A stretch of DNA of 64,000 bases from Marasmius tenuissimus (GCA_029532415.1 JAQOTA010000069.1:2976001-3040000); one strand, 5' to 3'; positions 47,750 through 58,694 are shown, counted from the first letter of the stretch. Program-made: numbers and translations. Notes: generated by a model not told the origin, from the sequence alone.

Positions 47750-48861
47750 CTAAAGATGATGGCCCGGTGACATGATGGGGGACCTCGATTCAATTGACGA
47801 AGGCAATTGTTGATTGGATACGGAGTCTCGATGATCACTACGCCACTCATCCATTCTCCCCATCCATGATTCTATCACCTTCTGATCGCCTAATAACCCT
47901 AAGTTCTGGAATAGATCGACCGCCAACATCGAATGGGAGAAGTCTTTGATTGTCGGAACTTCTGGGGTGAAACGAACATTGTGGGGCTGGGGACCGTTGC
48001 ATTGGTAGCGAAAGAATCCAACTGACTTCGAATGATTTTTGATAGCCTCAATGATTTTTGATAGCCTCGAAAATCCGCTGAACCTTCTTGTAGATTGAAG
48101 GTCGTAGGACAGGAGGAGTATCAATGAGCTTTTCGAAATCGAAAACCCAAATGTTGAAGGTAAATGCTTCAAGACAATCAGCACGCATTGTATATAGAAT
48201 AGAGAAGGGTCGAACTTACGTTGTTTTGCAGCCACAACTTCCGACGTTGGGATCTCGGAAGGGTTTCAAGAGATAACGAAGTCAGGCACGGGAGATAGAG
48301 AAGAAGAGACCTCTCAAGACATGGTAGGAGGCTCTGCAGAGGACGAGGGGGTGACGGACGGAGGTCTGAGTAGATCTGAACTCTCGGAGGGGCTAAGAAT
48401 CTGGATAAGTAAATAACGAGTCAAAAACAAGATGGTAATGCACCCTTTATCAGTTCTCTGCTTCTTTTTCGGCCTGGATACATCACTCTTCCACTTACTT
48501 CCCTGACGCCAGCCCTTCGATTTCGGATTGAGTGAGTAGTTGCTCATCTCCTTGATGGGGCACCAGATCTTCTCGGATCCCGAAAGGGCGTACTCTACCC
48601 ATTTCGTGGTCTTCTCGTCTCCTTGATATACCCAAACCTTATCATCATGCCAAAAAACATCTCCGGTCGACCTCCCTTTCTCCGTATTCGTGTCGACATC
48701 ATGCTCAAATTTCCGAGTTTGCCAGACAAACTTGCCTACGTTATTGACGCTCGTCGTCTCTTCAAATATATTGACATCCGCTGAAAAATGTGTTAGAAGG
48801 GACCGCTGGATGTATGTGATTATGACTCACTGTCCAGAGGAAGGTCGGAGACCCTGGTCAT
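47750..48861 (-). pseudogene. Broken hypothetical gene (two stops and a 19-bp duplication)
   Basis: Starts MTRVSDLPLD at 48861 (exon 48831-48861). A 50-nt intron follows, then a long exon from 48780 with FVWQTRKFEHDVDTNTEKG, DDKVWVYQGD and GSEKIWCPIKEMSNYSL. Downstream the best frame is interrupted by two TGA codons (after PPTMS and after FVIS). It then continues across a GTAAGT...TTGAAG intron into NIWVFDFEKLIDTPPVLR and IYKKVQRIFEAIKNH. There a 19-bp tandem duplication shifts the frame; the next frame carries HNVRFTPEVPTIKDFSHSM to a stop at 47750. Continuous coding character across three lesions indicates a recent pseudogene or a damaged allele. Family not recognised. A truncated product of about 165 aa (to 48314) remains possible. 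Confidence 0.7.
48031..48068. repeat. 19-bp perfect tandem duplication
   Basis: AATGATTTTTGATAGCCTC occurs at 48031-48049 and again at 48050-48068 without a mismatch. Nineteen is not a multiple of three, so it changes the frame of the gene at 47750-48861. Confidence 0.95.
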
Positions 48862-49514
48862 CGTGGTTGAAGGGTAAGTCGCGAAGAATTAGTAATCCTA
48901 AGTTTGCCAACAAGTGCCGCGGCTAGCTGCGGGTACCCACGGACTGGTGCGGACGGTTGCAGACACCCGCGGACACCCTCATCCTGCTTTCTCTCCCCAC
49001 GTAAGTCTGTTCTCCCTTCATTCCTCGAGTCTTTACTCACAGTTTTGCAATGATTAAGAGTACATTTTCACATTTATTTGTGATGGAACCTTGACAACCG
49101 AAGCCTATACCTACATTGTATAGTATATATCGTACACGAGGGTTCCGAGCTCCAAGAAGCTACGAAAACATTCGACGTCAGTGGGTATCTGCACATATCA
49201 TAAGGAAAAACTTACCATGATTCATTACGAGGGCTGTTAAGTGATTACAAGAGTATGGAAGATGTTTTCTACGTCAATCGCTCACGCGGGTAACATCTGG
49301 AATGAAAGTAAGGACTTACATGGTTGAAACGTCTGGGATGGCGGCAAATTTGCCACCCATTGTTTCGTTGAGTTATGGTAAGCCTAAAACGAAGTCTGGT
49401 CAGTAAAGGATCAACCACTATACATGAGCGGGGGACTTACAGCATGATTCGTAGCGGGGAGTCGTACAGAGCATGGGAAAACGAGTGAGAGCAAGAACAT
49501 CGTATAATGAAAGT
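48862..49514. other. Intergenic region, no supported gene
   Basis: Contains a GC-rich stretch (48915-48980) with repeated GCGGGTACCC- and CACCCGCGGAC-like strings. It resembles the CACCCGCGGGTACC stretch at ~53965. Otherwise short splice-like fragments on the minus strand. Confidence 0.35.
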
Positions 49515-50135
49515 GCTGTAGAACTGAGTGTCGTCAGTAAAATATAAAGGTAATTCAGTGTGTCGACATACAATCCAGTTTCGAGAGCGGAAGTTGAAAA
49601 GCAGCAAGCGTGACATCTAGATTGAGGGTCAGGTACGCTGCATTTGCGAAATGATAAAAAACTTACCATGTACATCAGAGAGCGTGATTTAGAGAGCTGA
49701 CAGAACGTATAGTCAGCAACGCCGACGTCGAAGACGATACTAGACACGTACCAATAGCAATAACGATAACAATTAAAACAGTGGCTACTCGTATCATCAG
49801 TGTGAATATTCGTGAGTAGAAAGGTAAAAAAAAAAGACTCACGTTTGGACCGTGAGAGGTAACGGGTAACGGGAGGTCGGGAGGTCAGGATTCAGGCGCG
49901 TCGATCAACGTACTTGCGATAGTCCTCATCACGAATAGCATCGAGGTTGATAAACTTTTCATTAATGGAGGTAGCTGTTGAGTTATCGTGAGCCAAAACA
50001 CTTACAAGGAGCAACATATTGGACTTACTATAAGTTAAGGTGGGATCAGCACCTGTAAATGATAGTCAGTACATGTTTCATCGAGTGAAAAGATTGAAAG
50101 ATGGACTTACCCTCAATCAAAACCCACCTGCTGGG
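49515..50135. repeat. Direct repeat R1
   Basis: Nearly identical to 54644-55259 in the same orientation, with scattered substitutions and a few small length changes. R1 keeps CpG where R2 has TpG or CpA (for example AACGCCGACGTCG against AATGCCAACGTCT). It contains intron-like signals on the minus strand, so it is duplicated gene DNA and not an obvious LTR. Confidence 0.85.
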
Positions 50136-50201
50136 GTCTCGATACCACCCGTGGACTTCAAAAACAGATAAGTGTACACGACAGCAATGAGATTCACAAG
50201 T
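49915..50201 (-). CDS. Hypothetical gene fragment with micro-exons
   Basis: Minus-strand exons with consistent splice sites. One ends at 50111 (GWYRDPSRWVLIEG), followed by a 24-nt micro-exon 50029-50052 (ADPTLTY) and an exon of about 55 nt (SINEKFINLDAIRDEDYRK). A possible ATG lies at ~50203, overlapping the stop of the upstream fragment. Exons further downstream are unclear. The counterpart in R2 has an extra base before IEG and R-to-H changes, so that copy is dead. No family recognised. Confidence 0.35.
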
Positions 50202-50423
50202 CATTGGTTGGAGAACTTGTTGATGAAGTCTTGGGATACGACAGAGAGTGACAACCACTTCACCCAGCTAAAGGTATCTTTGAGCATCCTCGACTGGTCC
50301 TCATCGATGCCGAGGAACTTGAACGTGATATCGTCTGGGCCCGAGACCTGGATGTGGAAGATGCCGGTCAGGGTGAATGTGGACGAATGCAGGGTATAAT
50401 CAAATTTAACCACCGATCTGGAT
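50201..50423 (-). pseudogene. Last exon of a gene cut off by foldback element P1
   Basis: Open frame after a TACATAG acceptor: VVKFDYTLHSSTFTLTG, FHIQVSGPDDITFKFLG, MLKDTFSWVKWLSLSVVSQ, then TGA at 50201. It looks like the C-terminus of a real protein. Its upstream intron ends within 20 bp of P1 and no earlier exon follows on the far side. A diverged piece of the same exon lies at 56624-56690 next to element P3. Family unknown. Confidence 0.5.
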
Positions 50424-50442
50424 CTATGTACAAATCATGAGT

Positions 50443-51783
50443 CTTTTGGGCCTCCTCACGTCAACAGGTTCGTCTCAGACGCTCAGGGATCAATCAGTAA
50501 TTGTCTGTGACATAATAGAGAACTAACCAGTCCTTTCCAGCAATCATCCGGGATGAATGCTGGCAGGGATGTCATATTATTTGACTGTGATGAATGCCCC
50601 AATGACTGTTAACCGAGGGATTTGGTACCTAACCTTTTACCGAGGGGTTGGGCTACCTTATTCCGAGTATTTGACCCGGACGAAGGTCCCAATTGACCTA
50701 ACCGAGGGGTTCGGGGGTTACATGGAGTCTCATAGAGTGTTCGTCCGGGATGATTGAAAATGACACATGGTTACTGTAGCAACGCAGTTCCTTTGCAAGC
50801 GACTGTTGAATTGTTAATCCCCGATGAATGTTGGCAGTGTAACCACCTAGCGAGGGACCAGAGTATGCCGAAGCCAGTGACATTCCTTCTCTCAGTGATC
50901 GTCCAGGATGAACAACTGGAGAGCCTGATGAAATCTCTCGTGGAGCACTTTTTTGCCGGTGTTGTTCTTCCCAGACACATAAGTGTAACGTACTGATCAA
51001 AGCACGAAGTGATGGACCGGGGTGGAGTTATATTAAAGCCAATCCTCGGTGTTTGTCCAGGTCGAATGCAATTCACAAATTACGTTCGACCTGGACTTCC
51101 CTTCGGATGCCTCTATCTTCTAGGGTTCGTCCTGGAGAAACAGCAATCACCACCTCCCCCTCAATCAATTTCATTTGCAAGATGCATGGACAAAATGAAG
51201 CAGAAAAGGGTGTAGACTGCTTTAATCACGACATACACATCTATGTGTCTGGGAAGAACAACACCGGCAAAAAAAGAGTACTCCACGAGAGATTTCATCA
51301 GGCTCTCCATTTGTTCATCCTGGACGATCACTGAGAGAAGGAATGTCACTGGCTTCGGCATACTCTGGTCCCTCGCTAGGTGGTTACACTGCCAACATTC
51401 ATCGGGGATTAACAATTCAACAGTCGCTTGCAAAGGAACTGCGTTGCTACAGTAACCATGTGTCATTTTCAATCATCCCGGACGAACACTCTATGAGACT
51501 CCATGTAACCCCCGAACCCCTCGGTTAGGTCAATTGGGACCTTCGTCCGGGTCAAATACTCGGAATAAGGTAGCCCAACCCCTCGGTAAAAGGTTAGGTA
51601 CCAAATCCCTCGGTTAACAGTCATTGGGGCATTCATCACAGTCAAATAATATGACATCCCTGCCAGCATTCATCCCGGACGATTGCTGGAAAGGACCGGT
51701 TAGTTCTCTATTACGTCACAGACAATTACTGATTGATCCCTGAGCGTCTGAGACGAACCTGTTGACGTGAGAAGGCCCAAAAG
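50443..51783. mobile_element. Foldback element P1 (long inverted-repeat element)
   Basis: Begins CTTTTGGGCC and ends GGCCCAAAAG. The arms 50443-50981 and 51242-51783 are almost perfect reverse complements, separated by a 260-bp spacer. The arms carry repeated motifs of the TTCRTCCNGG type and three ACCGAGGGRTT strings. The spacer has its own 12-bp hairpin (GTCCAGGTCGAA ... TTCGACCTGGAC, ~51056-51098). No transposase frame: the short open frames are mirror images in the two arms and are not called. It looks like a non-autonomous foldback or MITE-like DNA element. No obvious target duplication. Confidence 0.85.
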
Positions 51784-52187
51784 ATGTACTTCCTAGATGA
51801 TCATCAGTAGGTGTAAAAATAAATTCTTGATGTGCGCCAAAGCTCGCTTTGGTGCTTGCTGCTGTGGGCACCTCGGCTATTGCAGAGAACACATCTTATA
51901 TAATACGTGGTACAGATCCGCCAAACTGTACCACTTATTATGTAAGACGCCAGCAGCACAACAAACCGAAGTCAGTACGTTCTCTCCATTCCTGTCATTT
52001 ATGAAATTCTAACAAGGTTTTTAGTGCTCAGAAGCCCCCGTTAGTTTATTAGAACAGAATGACAGACACAAGCTCCCCTCATCTATCTCAGTTGACCCAA
52101 CAAACCATTTCAGCGACACCAGATAGAAACCCACAAGTATAACATACTTGCTATCTGGGCTCATCAGTGACCATACCTTTTCGGATG
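50519..52187. repeat. Large inverted repeat, left arm
   Basis: Reverse complement of 57023-58694, near identical over about 1.67 kb. It includes most of P1 and the 400 bp that follow, ending CTTTTCGGATGTGT. The two arms are 4.8 kb apart. Confidence 0.9.
51897..51945. repeat. Short hairpin in the inverted-repeat arm
   Basis: TAATACGTGGTACAG and CTGTACCACTTATTA pair with one mismatch around a 10-nt loop (ATCCGCCAAA). Outer GCTGCTG and CAGCAGC strings may extend the fold. The same hairpin is in the right arm at ~57270-57315. It may be a tiny MITE-like insert. Confidence 0.6.
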
Positions 52188-53911
52188 TGTCGAAGGTCGG
52201 CTCGCAAGGCAACTCATGTGGGAGGAGCGTAACCTGCTGCAGCCGACCCTCGAGGCATATCTACAAGAGAGCAGCCATCTCGACTGACACAGGAAATCCC
52301 CCATCGATTGCAAATGCAGATTTCCCGAATTGGAAGCATGAAAGGACTCTTCAGAGCACAGCGAACTCGTCGTCAATGAGACCCAGACCAAATCACAGGG
52401 GTGTGTACAGATTTGTATGATCCTATTGCTGTCGCCAGCAACTCAGCGGTTCGATAGGGTTCGTGATCTCATCAAGGACACATTGAAGACGTGGCGCGAG
52501 CTCGAGGACGCGACCGCACAAGCCTTGAAAGAAGAATTGGAACGTGTTTTTGGGCAGTAGCAGAGTCGAATGCCACAGCGAGGGTTGCCGCCCTTTTCGA
52601 GTCCCGAAGTGATGTCGAAGAATAAGTCAGCAGAGCGAAGAGAAAGCCCTTACTATTGCCTATTATTCCTGAGACCTTACTGCCTTTATACGCTGCCGTT
52701 CGTGGTCGAATCAGCGGCATCATTCAGTAGTCTCAACAGCTCCTTTGTTGCTCTGGTCTCACCACGCCTTCAACCATGAGGTTGTCCCGACGCTATGCTT
52801 TCATTTCAATATACTATCTTATCTTGTTCACCATCACTCCCTCCGCCCTCCGTACACGTGCGATCTTCAAGTCCCCATTATTTCATCAGCTAATGGAGTG
52901 CACATGCTTTTCAAACGCAAATCCCCCTGCGTTGTAGTTTCATGTAACGTCAAAACCTTCATGGGTGTAGCGGTGCTTCACATGTAATGAAGCGGATTCT
53001 CTTGTTTGATGGGTGCAATAAACAGTCGAGATCGTAAGTTAAATGTGCTCATCGTCCTTGGATACCTTTTTTGGTCGACTGATCTTTCACTTGCATTTCG
53101 GGCGAAACTTAATGCACTCGAATCATTGCAACAGCTCTGGGTTTTCGGCATTCAACTTCTCAGTACGAAAACTTTGCAAAAATGCTCGAGCCGACCCCTG
53201 TCTGAAGGCATCGAAATATTGTCTGACGAGGAAGAAAATTAGCACGACTCTACAAGCGAAAACGGACGGCTGATAGTGATAGTGATAGTATATCTAAGTC
53301 TTACGCGCAAACGGGCACTTCCAATGCCACTCGACTCCTCACCCAGATTGACAGGAAAGAACATGTCTCTGTCCAAAGCATAAGAAGATCTGTATTTAAC
53401 GTAAATATCCTTGACAAGGTTACTCAGAACTACACAGTGATGTAGCAAGTCAAGGAGAGGAGGATGACTCTGAAGACCTAGAGGACATTTGGACGGTAGC
53501 TGATAAGAATTGCTGTCATTCCTTTCGTATTCCGAGTCGTTGGACCCCTTGTTGCTTTCGACGGATCCGGTTCATCGGAGAGTCGTCACTAATCAAGTCC
53601 GATGAACCATTACATCCAACTGGACAGCCAGGCCTCCGCACTCCGATTCTCGAACGTGTTCAGATTGATACGTTAGATATGCAGGTGTGACTCATGAGCA
53701 CCGAAGTAAGAGACGCCGGAGTCGGAACATGAGGTTGTTGTAACTTGTTGTGGCGTTGCTGGGATGTGTTGGTTCAGAACCAGGAAGACAAGAATCGTGC
53801 AAGGGCTCTATGTACAGGGCGGGCAGAGTGAGGAGCACGGTATAAAGGTGTCTAGGAAATGGGAAAACTCCAGACTCCAGTGAGGAGAAGAAATGGAGAG
53901 TTGATGTGTAC
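52188..53911. mobile_element. 1.72-kb segment present in the left arm only
   Basis: In the right arm the sequences on either side of this segment are joined directly. The segment is bordered by ATGTGT at both ends (GGATGTGT|CGAAGG and TTGATGTGT|ACCGTG), and one ATGTGT remains at the right-arm junction. That fits an insertion with a 6-bp target duplication, or loss from the other arm by microhomology. Weak coding-like pieces exist near 52460-52600 (LIKDTLKTWRELEDATAQ), interrupted by stops. No terminal inverted repeat seen. Confidence 0.5.
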
Positions 53912-54050
53912 CGTGACGCATAGTGGGAATGCGATAACTACTGAGAGCGGTTGCAACCACCCGCAACCACCCGCGGGTACCTGCAGCCGGTTGTGACCAG
54001 GCTACTGATACTCAGTTGGATGTACGTCTCCAGCCCTCTAGTTATGTATG

Positions 54051-54420
54051 TACAAGTGGGCCTCAAGAACCTCTTTCTGTATCTCTGAGCGTGCTTTATG
54101 CGTACCTTTACTCTTAAATTATCCAGAAGAGAACCGTCAAAGACGGAGAGTGTGAGTTATCCGAACGTGAATCGATCCACATACGATTGTCATAACCTTC
54201 AGTTCAGAGTCACAAGTGGGCCTCAGAGACCTGTTTCCATGTCTCTGAGTATGCTTTGTGCGTAACTTTACTCTCACATTATCCCGAAGAGAACCGTTGA
54301 AGACAGAGAGAGTGAGTTGTCCGAATTCAAATCGATCCACGTCCAATTATCATGATTTCTGGTTCAGAGTTGCAAGTAGGCCACATGTACCTGTGTTTTC
54401 AGTTACCATGTGTCTGAGAG
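54051..54420 (+). repeat. 160-bp tandem repeat, about 2.3 copies
   Basis: Units start at 54051, 54211 and 54371, exactly 160 bp apart (CAAGTGGGCCTC, then GTGAGTT..TCCGAA, then GGTTCAGAGT). The third is incomplete. Copies differ mostly by transitions. Confidence 0.85.
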
Positions 54421-54643
54421 GTACCTTCAGCCTTGAACGAGACAACAGAAATTTAAGACAGTAAGTACAAGATTGGCGATAGCCGAATGGCTGTGCTTTC
54501 CTGTACCGTGGCTGTGGCTTCCTGTGCTGCAGGGGTAATTTTATGGTTAAAGGGATACGTGTGTTATGTTCCATGCTCCCTCATAGCTTTTTACTGACAT
54601 TCACATTCGTTCCTGTGGTTCCTCCAAGAGGAATGTGTATGTT

Positions 54644-55259
54644 GCTGTGGAACTGAGTGTCGTCAGTAAAATATAAAGGGAATTTGGTGTGTCGACGTAC
54701 AATCCAGTCTCGAGAGTGGAAGTTGAAAAGCAGCAAGCGTGACATCTAGATTGAGGGTCAGGTACACTGCGTTTGTGAAATGATACAAAACTTACCATGT
54801 GCATCAGAGAGCGTTATTTAGAGAGCTGACGAAACGTATAGTCAGCAATGCCAACGTCTAAGACAATACTAGACACGTACCGATAGCAATAACGATAACA
54901 ATTAAAACGGTGCCTACTCGTATCGTCAGTGTGAATATTCGTGAGTAGAAAGGTAAAGAAAAGACTCATGTTTGGACCGTGAGAGGTAACTGGAGGTCGT
55001 TCGGTCAGGATTTAGGTGTGTCGATCAACGTACTTGTGATAGTCCTCATCATGAACAGCATCGAGGTTGTTGATAAACTTTTCATTAATGGAGGTAGCTG
55101 TTGAGTTATCGTGAGCCAAAACACTTACAAGGAGCAACATATTGGACTTACTATAAGTTAAGGTGGGATCAGCACCTGTAAATGATAGTCAGTACATGTT
55201 TCGTCGAGTGAAAAGATCGAAAAATGGACTTACCCTCAATCAAAAACCCGCCTGCTGGT
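54644..55259. repeat. Direct repeat R2
   Basis: Second copy of 49515-50135. Many differences are C-to-T or G-to-A changes at CpG sites. It has an added AAC within the exon equivalent (ATCAACAACCTC) and one extra A in the AATCAAAAAC string, which breaks the frame there. Confidence 0.85.
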
Positions 55260-55925
55260 GCTCTCTTCACCTTGGGACCTTGTTCGAATGAAATGCAAAG
55301 CATTCTGAGTCGTCAGAATTCAGAAATGCTCCAAGGTACCCAAATCCACCAGCCACAACATGCCAGCACACCGACATGCCAACACACCACCGCACTGCCT
55401 CAATCCTCACTTCCCAAACCTCCATGACCTCCGGGGATGTCAAGATCGAGGCAAGTCAAGTGAGCATAGAGTTTCAAGTGCTCGAGACCTCAATTTGATA
55501 TGTTTTATCAATCCTTCACGGTGCACTGTAGGTCAAGTAGTTGTATAAAACTTCGATCTAGCTCTCCATTAACCCGTTCGGAGCTTTTAGAACTGCAGAG
55601 TTTGTACGTTTATCTCCCGGCGGTATCCAACACCCAAGTCCGTTTACCGTTACGGTCATTGGCAGCGACGGGTATAATAAGCAACCAGTTTGTGGTTGGC
55701 GGGCTCATGAGAGAGTGTGTCCTTGAACTACCGATATCCTTGATAATACAGTCAAGCCCCGAAGTCCTCTTACATCCAATAATATGGACCAATCCCCATT
55801 GGCACTTCGCCAGGATTCCCAATAAGGACCAGTGCAGTGGTACTGATACTGATGTTTTGGTTTCTTTTTGTCTGTGACGAACTGTAGGATAAGAGAGAGG
55901 TGAAAGAGTGTGAGGCTTGGACATA

Positions 55926-56623
55926 GGTCAACTGGCCTTCTTCCCGGACGATTAGATACCAAACATACAACGACCCATAATATAGAACTAACCGGTCCTT
56001 TCCAGCAATCATCCGGGATGAATACTGGCAGGGATGTCATATTATTTGACTGTGACGAATGTGCCAATGACTGTTAACCGAGGGATTTGGTACCTAACCT
56101 TCAACCAAGGGGTTGGGCCACCTTATTCCGAGTATTTGACCCGGACGAAGGTCCCAATTGACCTAACCGGGTCGAACGTAATTTGTGAATTATATTCAAC
56201 CTGGACAAACACCGAGGATTGGCTTTAATATAACCCCACCCCGGTCCATCGCTTTGTGCTTTGATCAGTACGTTACACTTATGTGTCTGGGAAGAACAAC
56301 ACTGGCAGAAAAGTGCTCCATGAGAGATTTCATCAGGCTCTCCAGTGTTGTTCATCCTGGAAGATCACTGAGAGAAGGAATGTCACTGTCTTTGGCATAC
56401 TCTGGTCCTGTGTCATTTTCAATCATCCCGGATGAACACTCTATGAGACTCCATGTAACCCCCGAACCCCTCGGTTAGGTCAATTGGGACCTTCGTCCGG
56501 GTCAAATACTCGGAATAAGGTAGCCCAACCCCTCGGTAAAAGGTTAGGTACCAAATCCCTCGGTTAACAGTCATTGGTGCATTCGTCGCAGTCAAATAAT
56601 ATGTTATCCCTGCCAGTATTCGA
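55926..56623. mobile_element. Foldback element P3, internally deleted and truncated
   Basis: The left arm from AACTAACCGGTCC (55984) reads as in P1 for about 180 bp, then jumps to spacer-like sequence and back into the right arm. It ends at CCAGTATTC, about 40 bp short of the usual arm end. The outer left flank (AACTGGCCTTCTTCCCGG) matches, inverted, the sequence just outside P2 at 58700-58735. So the family has an outer part missing from P1. Confidence 0.8.
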
Positions 56624-56789
56624 TTTATAAGTAGATCTCAATCGGTGGTTAAATATGATTATACTTACCCTACATTCTGGGACTTTCCTGGATGAACCAA
56701 TTCGTCAAGGTACCTGACCTGTGTCTGTCATTCTTGTGAATGACGGTATTCCATCAAGATTCAAAAAAAAATGCCAAGTGACTTGAACA

Positions 56790-57022
56790 TACACATTCCT
56801 CTTGGAAGAACCACAGGAACGAATGTGAATGTCAGTAAAAAGCTATGAGGGAGCACGGAACATAACACACGTATCCCTTTAACCATAAATGTACCCCCGC
56901 AGCGCAGGAAGCCACAGCCACGGTGCAGGAAAGCACAGCCATTCGGCTATCACCAATCTTGTACTTACCGAGTGGTTGCAACCGCTCTCAGTAGTTATCA
57001 CATTCCCACCACGCGTCATGGT
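56790..57022. repeat. Inverted copy of 53906-53955 plus 54462-54640
   Basis: Reverse complement of two left-side pieces, here joined directly. The ~506 bp between them on the left, which include the 160-bp tandem repeat, are absent here. Confidence 0.75.
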
Positions 57023-58694
57023 ACACATCCGAAAAGGTATGGTCACTGATGAGCCCAGATAGCAAGTATGTTATACTTGTGGGTTTCTATCTGGTGTCGC
57101 TGAAATGGTTTGTTGGGTCAACTGAGATAGATGAGGGGAGCTTGTGTCTGTCATTCTGTTCTAATAAACTAACGGGGGCTTCTGAGCACTAAAAACCTTG
57201 TTAGAATTTCATAAATGACAGGAATGGAGAGAACGTACTGACTTCGGTTTGTTGTGCTGCTGGCGTCTTACATAATAAGTGGTACAGTTTGGCGGATCTG
57301 TACCACGTATTATATAAGATGTGTTCTCTGCAATAGCCGAGGTGCCCACAGCAGCAAGCACCAAAGCGAGCTTTGGCGCACATCAAGAATTTATTTTTAC
57401 ACCTACTGATGATCATCTAGGAAGTACATCTTTTGGGCCTTCTCACGTCAACAGGTTCGTCTCAGACGCTCAGGGATCAATCAGTAATTGTCTGTGACGT
57501 AATAGAGAACTAACCGGTCCTTTCCAGCAATCGTCCGGGATGAATGCTGGCAGGGATGTCATATTATTTGACTGTGATGAATGCCCCAATGACTGTTAAC
57601 CGAGGGATTTGGTACCTAACCTTTTACCGAGGGGTTGGGCTACCTTATTCCGAGTATTTGACCCGGACGAAGGTCCCAATTGACCTAACCGAGGGGTTCG
57701 GGGGTTACATGGAGTCTCATAGAGTGTTCGTCCGGGATGATTGAAAATGACACATGGTTACTGTAGCAACGCAGTTCCTTTGCAAGCGACTGTTGAATTG
57801 TTAATCCCCGATGAATGTTGGCAGTGTAACCACCTAGCGAGGGACCAGAGTATGCCGAAGCCAGTGACATTCCTTCTCTCAGTGATCGTCCAGGATGAAC
57901 AAATGGAGAGCCTGATGAAATCTCTCGTGGAGTACTCTTTTTTTGCCGGTGTTGTTCTTCCCAGACACATAGATGTGTATGTCGTGATTAAAGCAGTCTA
58001 CACCCTTTTCTGCTTCATTTTGTCCATGCATCTTGCAAATGAAATTGATTGAGGGGGAGGTGGTGATTGCTGTTTCTCCAGGACGAACCCTAGAAGATAG
58101 AGGCATCCGAAGGGAAGTCCAGGTCGAACGTAATTTGTGAATTGCATTCGACCTGGACAAACACCGAGGATTGGCTTTAATATAACTCCACCCCGGTCCA
58201 TCACTTCGTGCTTTGATCAGTACGTTACACTTATGTGTCTGGGAAGAACAACACCGGCAAAAAAGTGCTCCACGAGAGATTTCATCAGGCTCTCCAGTTG
58301 TTCATCCTGGACGATCACTGAGAGAAGGAATGTCACTGGCTTCGGCATACTCTGGTCCCTCGCTAGGTGGTTACACTGCCAACATTCATCGGGGATTAAC
58401 AATTCAACAGTCGCTTGCAAAGGAACTGCGTTGCTACAGTAACCATGTGTCATTTTCAATCATCCCGGACGAACACTCTATGAGACTCCATGTAACCCCC
58501 GAACCCCTCGGTTAGGTCAATTGGGACCTTCGTCCGGGTCAAATACTCGGAATAAGGTAGCCCAACCCCTCGGTAAAAGGTTAGGTACCAAATCCCTCGG
58601 TTAACAGTCATTGGGGCATTCATCACAGTCAAATAATATGACATCCCTGCCAGCATTCATCCCGGACGATTGCTGGAAAGGACCAGTTAGTTCT
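57023..58694. repeat. Large inverted repeat, right arm
   Basis: Partner of 50519-52187. It begins ACACATCCGAAAAGG and ends GGACCAGTTAGTTC. High identity to the left arm across both the P portion and the hairpin portion suggests a recent inversion-duplication or ongoing conversion. Confidence 0.9.
57430..58694. mobile_element. Foldback element P2
   Basis: Reverse-oriented relative of P1: left arm 57430-57971 (starts CTTTTGGGCC), spacer 57972-58231, right arm 58232-58694. The outer ~75 bp of the right arm are missing. A short additional piece of the element (CAATTGGGACCTTCGTCC, ~58738) lies just beyond it. Confidence 0.85.

Noticed and set aside
50557..51669. Conserved short frames such as MLAGMSYYLTVMNAP repeated four times
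   Set aside because: They occur as mirror images in both arms of the foldback elements, so their conservation follows from the repeat and not from protein selection.
49515..55259. R1 and R2 as long terminal repeats of a retrotransposon
   Set aside because: No gag or pol between them, no matching TG...CA ends, no primer-binding site seen, and they contain splice-like gene pieces.
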